From NCBI RefSeq assembly GCF_032118995.1, contig NC_092650.1, positions 28,526,001 to 28,590,000 on the forward strand: a DNA stretch of 64,000 nt, given 5' to 3'. The DNA comes from Asterias amurensis (lineage: Eukaryota > Echinodermata > Asteroidea > Forcipulatida > Asteriidae). The notes below the pieces were generated by a model, which ran no database searches, had not been told where the DNA came from, and saw only the letters and a list, made by a program, of their open reading frames with translations. The position numbers and the translations under genes are program-made. Numbering within the stretch: the first letter of the stretch is position 1; every line of letters begins with the position of its first letter. This document shows, one piece after another, positions 38,301 through 47,300 of the stretch.

Positions 38301-41300
38301 TGTAAAGGGCAACTTCGATCTTGACAACTAGATTGACATGTGTGTTCAATATAATATGTACGGTGCATTTGACTTTATTTGGAGGAATGTACAAGAAACT
38401 TTGACTCCGACAAATCTGTGCAGTATGTTTCCTGCCTGAAACAACTTGGTTTTCTTTGTTAACTCTATTATGATTCATTAAATGATTTATTGGCAATTTT
38501 AGTAATTTTAATTTATGACTCGTGTGTTCACATCTACTTTAGTTCAAGTTTCCTTTGTTTTTGTGGGGAACACAAAGTAAAACTTAACATGGGGTTTGAA
38601 CAAATATTCTTGGTCTTTTTATAATAATTTGTGTGTACGAAAACTCACCAGAACTAAGCAATAGAGATACAATAGATGTTTTTTGATAGTTAGTCTGAGA
38701 AAAAAAAAGTTAATGTAAAAATGTAGTCATACAAAGAGGCTTTTTGGTATATAAACAAATTTCAGAATGTCTACAATATGAGAACAATGCTAAAGAGTGA
38801 CATGGTATTCAAGGAAATCACCTCTGACAGTTTGTTAAATGTTATCACTTTCAGGCCAATAAAAACAAGAATGAAGAACTTCTTCAAGAGTATGGCTTCT
38901 GCACCATCGATGGTCATCGTGAAAAGATGGGCAATTTCAAAATAGAGCCGCCAGGTCTTTTCCGTGGCCGTGGTGACCATCCCAAACAAGGCATGCACAA
39001 GAAAAGGGTTCAACCTGAAAACGTCATCATCAACTGCAGCAAGTAAGAAAATCATTTATTTGTATCAACTTGAAAACTTGTATATTAAACTGAATATATA
39101 AGGTATTGACTAAAGTACTGGCAATTAATAAAACATATAAAAACTATGGTTCTTAAATCTATGATACTATGGAGGAATGATGCATCCTATAATCCTTCTT
39201 GACGTGGATAGTTTTGTCCAAAGTGGAAGGTTAAGGAAATCTGTATTCATACTGTCTGACCTCCCTTGAATCAATACAAGTCAGGCAAATTAAAAAAAGA
39301 CAATTTCATTTTGGATGTACAGTATGTTAGTTTTCAATCAATTGTTAAACTTGTTTGTTTCAAGAAAACATAGCTTTTGTTATTACTTCATTGAGGTTCA
39401 TCGGTTTGTTTTTTTGTATTTGGTTGTGTGTTTTTAATGGATGTGTATTTTTTCCCCTTTAAATTTCTTCGTCCTATTTAAAAACGTTTTTTTGTAGTTT
39501 TCAAAATGTATGTGTGCTTGGATCTAGTGCTTTTTTTAAATGAATGTGCAATGTTTTTCTGTGTAAATTTGTAATATTTTTATCTTAAGTTCACTTCTGT
39601 AGTTTGTTATTAGCTGTGATCCATGGGAGATCAGTGAGTTTTTCTTACTGAATGGATTTCCCAGGATAAACAAGAAATAAATAAATAAAAATAAATAAAA
39701 TATTCTGCAGTTTAAGGAGAAACGGTAGTAATTGTCTTGAAATGGTGTATTTTCTGTAATTTGTCTAGATTGTTTGACATTTAAGAGGTTGTTTATTTTT
39801 GTTTCCTTAGGGACTCTACTATTCCTGTAGCACCAGAAGGCCATAGGTGGAAGCAGGTGATTCATGACAATAGTGTGACATGGTTGTGTTCATGGAATGA
39901 AAACATCCAAGGTGCCATTAAATATGTCATGCTTAATCCAAGCTCAAGGCTTAAGGTCAGTGGTTTAAAGGGCTTTGCTTGTTCCATGATACCATGATAT
40001 CAAATCAAATTGTCCTTTACAGTGCTATGTTTTAAAGGTGATTTTGTTCATGTGCACTTTTAAAGGCAGTGGACACTATTGGTAATTGTCAAAGACTAGC
40101 TTTCACAGTTGGTGTATCTCAACATGTGCATAAATAACAAACCTGTGAAAATTTGAGCTCAATCGGTCATCGAACTTGCGAGATATGAATGAAAGAAAAA
40201 AGCACCCTTGTCACACGAAGGTGTGTGTGTTTAGATGGTTGATTTCGGGACCTCGAGTTCTAAATCTGAGGTCTCGAAATCAAATTCGTAGAAAATTACT
40301 TCTTTCTAAAAAACTATGGCACTTCAGAGGGTGCCGATTCTCACAATGTTTTATACCATCAACCTCTCCCTATTACTTGTTAACAAGAAAGGTTTTATGC
40401 TAATAATTATTTTGAGTAATTACCAATAGTGCCCACTGCCTTTAACTTGTAAAACAGAAAGACATATTGTAAAATTGAGAGTTATTCTATTTTAGCAGTT
40501 AACAATGTAGCAAAGATGTGCACTCATAACAATAATTGCATTCATGTTATTTGTTGGCCTATTTTCTTTTGCATTTTTTTTTTGCAAGTTCAACATTTGC
40601 AGTTCAATCTTGCATAAATGCAGACTAGTAGTTTGTTGTGTAAGTTGATTGAAATCTGTCATCATGCTTTTTGACGAAGTACAAGTTTGTGTAAACATGG
40701 GTCACTTGGTAAATAAAGTTTCTACATGTGTTTGTTTTGTCAAGTTTTGACTTTGTACCAAATTAAGTTGCATTTTTGTTCTGTGTTTATAGGGTGAAAA
40801 AGATTGGGCCAAATATGAAACAGCTCGCAAACTGAAGAAATGTGTTGAGAAAATCCGTGCCAACTATCGTGAGGACTTCAAGAGTAAAGAGATGCGTATT
40901 CGTCAACGGGCAGTGGCACTGTACTTTATTGATAAGGTAAGATAAGTATACACCATTAGTATAAGAATACACTTTATTTTTCAGCACTGATATCTGTAAA
41001 TAAGATTCTAAACAATGATAAAGAAACAGAATGATGAAGCAAACCACTAGAATAAGACTTTATATTTCAGCACTGATATCTGTAAAACATTGCTCTAGTG
41101 AGACTTTGACACAACAAAATAGGATTCTTAACAATGATGAAGAAACAGAATGATGAAGCACATCACTAGAATAAGACTTTATGTTTCAGCACTGATATCT
41201 GTAAAACATTGCTCTAGTGAGACTTTGACACAACAAAATAGGACTCTAAATAATGATAAAGAAACAGAATGATGAAGCACACCACTAGAATAAGACTTTA

Positions 41301-44300
41301 TATTTCAGCACTGATATCTGTAAATAGGATTCTTAACAATGATGAAGAAACAGAATGATGAAGCACATCACTAGAATAAGACTTTATATTTCAGAACTGT
41401 AAAACATTGCTCTAGTGAGACTTTGACACAACAAAATAGGACTCTAAATAATGATAAAGAAACAGAATGATGAAGCACATCACTAAAATAAGACTTTATA
41501 TTTCAGCACTGATATCTGTAAAACATTGCTCTAGTGAGACTTTGGCACAACAATGATGAAGTACTAGTTGTCCTTTTTCAACACTTGTGTGGTGTGGCTG
41601 TCTTAGTTCTATTGTTGATACAGAATATACCTAAATACTTTTAATGACCTCACAGTTTGGTAAAAACCATAAACTGTCTGAGTAATGCAGTACCCGGTTA
41701 CAGCATTTGGGCAATGTAATGTCATTTGATGAACCAAATGCTTGCAATATGATGCATTTGGGCAATGTAATGTCATTTGATAAACCAAATGCTTGCAATA
41801 TGGTGCATTTGTGCAATGTAATGTCATTTGATAAATCAAATGCTTTCAATATGATTATGAACCTCAGGAGGAATGATGCATTCTTAAATCCTTCTTGATG
41901 TGGACAATTCTCTGCTATGAAAGATTAAGGAAATCTGTATTCATACTGTCTGACCTCCATTACATAATCAAATCTAAAGTGTAGATTCTCCTAATATGGT
42001 TGCAAAGGTGGAGTGAATTTAGATGCTCATCTTGTTAATCTTAGGTAAAGATTGCATATTGTAAAGCAAGTAAGCATTAATAGATAGAGTCATGTCCACT
42101 AATGTTCCTGTCATTCCCTATTATAGTAAGCTTTTAGATTGATGTAGTCACTGTTATAGTTTGAGTTTTGACAATGCTGTTCTGAGTTTAATTGTAATAT
42201 GTTGATGTTTTGTTGACTTAGTTGGCACTCAGGGCTGGTAATGAAAATGAAGAAGGTGAATCAGCTGATACTGTAGGTTGCTGTTTTGAGTTTAATTGTA
42301 ATATGTTGATGTTTTGTTGACTTTAGTTGGCACTCAGGGCTGGTAATGGAAATGAAGAAGGTGAATCAGCTGATACTGTAGGTTGCTGTTTTGAGTTTAA
42401 TTGTAATCTGTTGATGTTTTGTTGACTTAGTTGGCACTCAGGGCTGGTAATGAAAAGGAAGAAGGTGAATCAGCTGATACTGTGGGTTGCTGTTCTCTAC
42501 GTGTGGAACATCTCAAGCTACATGAGGAAAAGAATGGACAAGAGTTTGTAGTAGAGTTTGACTTCCTGGGTAAGGATTCTATCCGCTACCAAAACAGTGT
42601 GCCAGTGGAAAAGAGGGTGAGTACTGTGACCACGTGTTTATGCGTGCCTTTAGTTGGAAAACAAAAATCTGAATGAATGTATGATGTGATTCTGTCTGTG
42701 AGTTCAACTAAATTATGGACTGAAGATTTTGTACAAAAAAAACATAAAATATACAAGCCAGTCCCCTTCTTTAACTCCAATGGTTTTGGTAAAGTACTTC
42801 TTACTTTGGTATATTAAGATTGTATAGATAAAAACATGTAATAGGGCCAATGATTTTCCGCGAAACGGACGGAATTCGTGGAATCCGCCTTTTGAAACGG
42901 AAAAAGGGATTTCAGTCTTAGAAGAAAAAAATTGAGAAAACATTTTTTTCTTTTGTTTTCTTCAAGTTATTCAGGCCAAAACTATTGAAACTGCATTCTC
43001 TACTAAGATTCTTCTTAAAAAGCATTAAAAAAATCAGACCATTAAAAAGTACGAGATCGTAAACAGAAACAACTGTACTGGTTGGAAATCGTGTAATAAA
43101 GTAATACTTTATAATAAAGTAATACTTTATTATGCGATTTCCATCCAGTACACATTGTTTCTGTTGCATCGATCAGCAGTATACAAATTAAGGGGGAAAA
43201 AAATGTTATATAGTATTTTTTTGAAAAATGTCAGTTCAAATGAACATTTAGGAAGTCAGCAGTGCAACTTATCAAAAGGTTATGTTTATAAGTGTCTTCC
43301 TGGGTATAACAACCTTTTATCTAGTTACAAAAAACATGAAATTAAATTTGTTGTGCCTGAAATGGAATTCATGTTTTTGTCAAACGGAATTTGCACGTTT
43401 CTGAAACGGAAAATCATTGGCCCTAATGTAAGATTGAAGAAGAATATTTGTAAAAAGCCTGTTGGTAAATTCTATATCTATATAAATATAGCAATAAGAG
43501 TAACAGATGCTTGGAATCTTGACGTTATAGCTAATTTGTTTCTTGTGTTTGTACAGCCTGGTGGTAAAGCTTATTTGTATAGTGTACCAATGCACAAGAT
43601 ATTAAGTACATTTTTTAGTCTAGTTTCACTTGGGAATAACGAAATCCCTCGGGGGGATGAACTGCCAATACAAATTTTACTTGCTGGTTATTACAAAACA
43701 AGGAAGATAAAATAAAAACTTAAATAAAACCTTAAATTGTTTTTTTCAATTGGTACCAGGCATTTCGAAATCTGAAACTATTCATGGAGAATAAACAGGG
43801 AAGTGATGACCTGTTTGACCGATTGACCACATCAATCCTGAACAAGCATCTACAAGAACTGATGGAGGGACTGACTGCTAAGGTATTTAGGACCTATAAT
43901 GCTTCATCTACACTACAAAACCAGTTGGATGAATTAACAATGGGTAAGTTTGTAAGGATTAGGGTTCCACCTGATTGTTTGCTTTCTCATATAATTTGCC
44001 AGTAGCTTTTGCATGAAGAGAATCTCTTGTTTATCCTACACATCAAACAGTATGCCATAGCAAGCTATGACTGAAAGGTTTGACAAGTTTCTGTTTAGTC
44101 TTCGAAAAAGACTTTGCAAGGGTGGCCTTTGAGAAAGACTCTGCAAAGGTGGCCTTTGAGAAAGACTCTGCAAAGGTGGCCTTTGAGAAAGACTTTGCAA
44201 GGATGGAAACGTAGTTATCTTGTTTTAATTATTCAAATTTTTATTTTATTGTACTTTATATATTAATGCAACATGTTAATGTCAAGGGTGCATTCTGTAT

Positions 44301-47300
44301 GTTATTATCCAACCTGTAGCTGAAGACTCTATCCCTGCCAAGATTCTTTCCTACAACCGTGCCAATCGTGCCGTGGCAATCCTGTGCAACCATCAACGTG
44401 CAGCTCCCAAGACCTTTGACAAACAGATGGAGAACTTACAGACTAAGATCAAGGCCAAGCATGAAGCAATTAAGAAGGCTAGGAAAGAGTTCAAAGCAAT
44501 GAAGACTGAGTACAAATCCAGTCGTAATGACAAGATCAAAACGTGAGTGAATAAAAACTATTTACAATGGAATGGAATGGGACTCTGTCTCTTTCTCAGT
44601 CTGCTTTCATCTAATGTAAAGGACATTTTAAAGTGCTTCCAACATTGTAACCCCTGGTCACTGGGCCATTCATTCATTCCTTAAATCATCTCAGCTCCCT
44701 GTGGAGTATACAGCCTGTGCAACAAAACATGCGCTTCTAGGCTAAATCAATCGCAAGAACCATCTCTGCCCTCACAGCTACCCATTTACCTCTAGGTGGA
44801 GATAAGGAATTATAATCAAGTGTCTTGCTCAAGGACACAAGCATTACAATCGGGATTGGAACCCACACTCTGCTGAATAGAAGCACCAGAGTTTGAGTTT
44901 GGTACTCTTATTCACTCGGCCATGATACCCTATATCCTTGAAGGATTGAATTAATTCAATCTTCTATGAAAATGTCATCAAGTGATTTGGTTATGTTTTA
45001 GTGAAAGCAATCAACAGGACACCTGATAAACATTAGATCAACTTGAAGTCTTTTTCATTTTCCTCATCACTTTCTAATTCTAGTGCCTTGGAACGAAAGA
45101 AAACGCAGGTAGAACGTCTTGAAGAGCAACTTACAAAACTAGAAATGAATGCAACTGACAAGGAAGAGAATAAGGAGATTGCTCTGGGTACCTCTAAGCT
45201 CAACTATTTGGATCCAAGGATCTCAGTTGCATGGTAACTACTCACCTTGTTCTTTTGTGTAGTATAATAAAATAAAAAAACAATCATTATGTAGCAGGTT
45301 CTCAAGTTCTTATGAATTCAACAGCAAATTAAAGAGCTGTTTTAACCCAGGCTTTGAATAGTTTTGATGTTTCTGCCTGTTTGATGACATAACTGCCAAA
45401 ATTAGGGTAAGATAGAGCGCTGGTGTGCCAGAGACAGGGAAATCTGTCCACCAAAGATTCTGTCCCCCTTCTGGGAAATTATTGTGGGCTGAAAGAGGGT
45501 GTTAAGAGGGCTCTATTAGAAGTAGTTTGTACACAGTTCACCAAAGGGGGACATAATCTCTAGCCACACAGGCCTGTTAATACAGAGGTCACAGGTTTAG
45601 AGAGGGAGTTCCAAAAGAGGGCTCTATTAGAAGTAGTTTGTACACAGTTCACCAAATGGGGGACATAATCTCTAGCCATACAGGCCTGTTAATCCAGAGG
45701 TCACAGGTTTAGAGAGGGAGTTCTAAAAGAGGGCTCTATTAGAAGTAGTTTGTACACAGTTCACCAAAGGGTGACATAATCTCTAGCCACACAGGCATGT
45801 TAATACAGAGGTCACAGGTTTAGAGAGGAGTTCTAAAAGAGGGCTCTATTAGAAGTAGTTTGTACACAGTTCACCAAAGGGGGACATAATCTCTAGCCAC
45901 ACAGGCATGTTAATCCAGAGGTCACAGGTTTAGAGAGGGAGTTCTAAAAGAGGGCTCTATTAGAAGTAGTTTGTACACAGTTCACCAAAGGGGGACATAA
46001 TCTCTAGCCACACAGGCATGTTAATCCAGAGGTCACAGGTTTAGAGAGGGAGTTCTAAAAGAGGGCTCTATTAGAAGTAGTTTGTACACAGTTCACCAAA
46101 GGGGGACATAATCTCTAGCCATACAGGCCTGTTAATACAGAGGTCACAGGTTTAAAGAGGGAGTTCTAAAAGAGGGCTCTATTAGAAGTAGTTTGTACAC
46201 AGTTCACCAAAGGGTGACATAATCTCTAGCCACACAGGCATGTTAATCCAGAGGTCACAGGTTTAGAGAGGGAGTTCTAAAAGAGGGCTCTATTAGAAGT
46301 AGTTTGTACACAGTTCACCAAAGGGGGACATAATCTCTAGCCACACAGGCATGTTAATCCAGAGGTCACAGGTTTAGAGAGGGAGTTCTAAAAGAGGGCT
46401 CTATTAGAAGTAGTTTGTACACAGTTCACCAAAGGGGGACATAATCTCTAGCCACACAGGCATGTTAATCCAGAGGTCACAGGTTTAGAGAGGGAGTTCT
46501 AAAAGAGGGCTTTATTAGAAGTAGTTTGTACACAGTTCACCAAAGGGTGACATAATCTCTAGCCACACAGGCATGTTAATCCAGAGGTCACAGGTTTAGA
46601 GAGGGAGTTCTAAAAGAGGGCTCTATTAGAAGTAGTTTGTACACAGTTCACCAAAGGGGGACATAATCTCTAGCCACACAGGCATGTTAATCCAGAGGTC
46701 ACAGGTTTAGAGAGGGAGTTCTAAAAGAGGGCTCTATTAGAAGTAGTTTGTACACAGTTCACCAAAGGGGGACATAATCTCTAGCCACACAGGCATGTTA
46801 ATCCAGAGGTCACAGGTTTAGAGAGGGAGTTCTAAAAGAGGGCTCTATTAGAAGTAGTTTGTACACAGTTCACCAAATGGGGGACATAATCTCTAGCCAT
46901 ACAGGCCTGTTAATCCAGAGGTCACAGGTTTAAAGAGGGAGTTCTAAAAGAGGGCTCTATTAGAAGTAGTTTGTACACAGTTTGCCAAATGGGGGACATA
47001 ATCTCTAGCCATACAGGCCTGTTAATCCAGAGGTCACAGGTTTAAAGAGGGAGTTCTAAAAGAGGGCTCTATTAGAAGTAGTTTGTACACAGTTCACCAA
47101 ATGGGGGACATAATCTCTAGCCATACAGGCCTGTTAATACAGAGGTCACAGGTTTAAAGAGGGAGTTCTAAAAGAGGGCTCTATTAGAAGTAGTTTGTAC
47201 ACAGTTTGCCAAATGGGGGACATAATCTCTAGCCATACAGGCATTTTAATACAGAGGTCACAGGTTTAAAGAGGGAGTTCTAAAAGAGGGCTTTATTAGA

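Noticed and set aside
43155..43715. 186-codon + strand frame in TOP1 intron 14
   Set aside because: It runs across the end of a MITE and AT-rich intron sequence, with no domain. It lies between two well-defined TOP1 exons.
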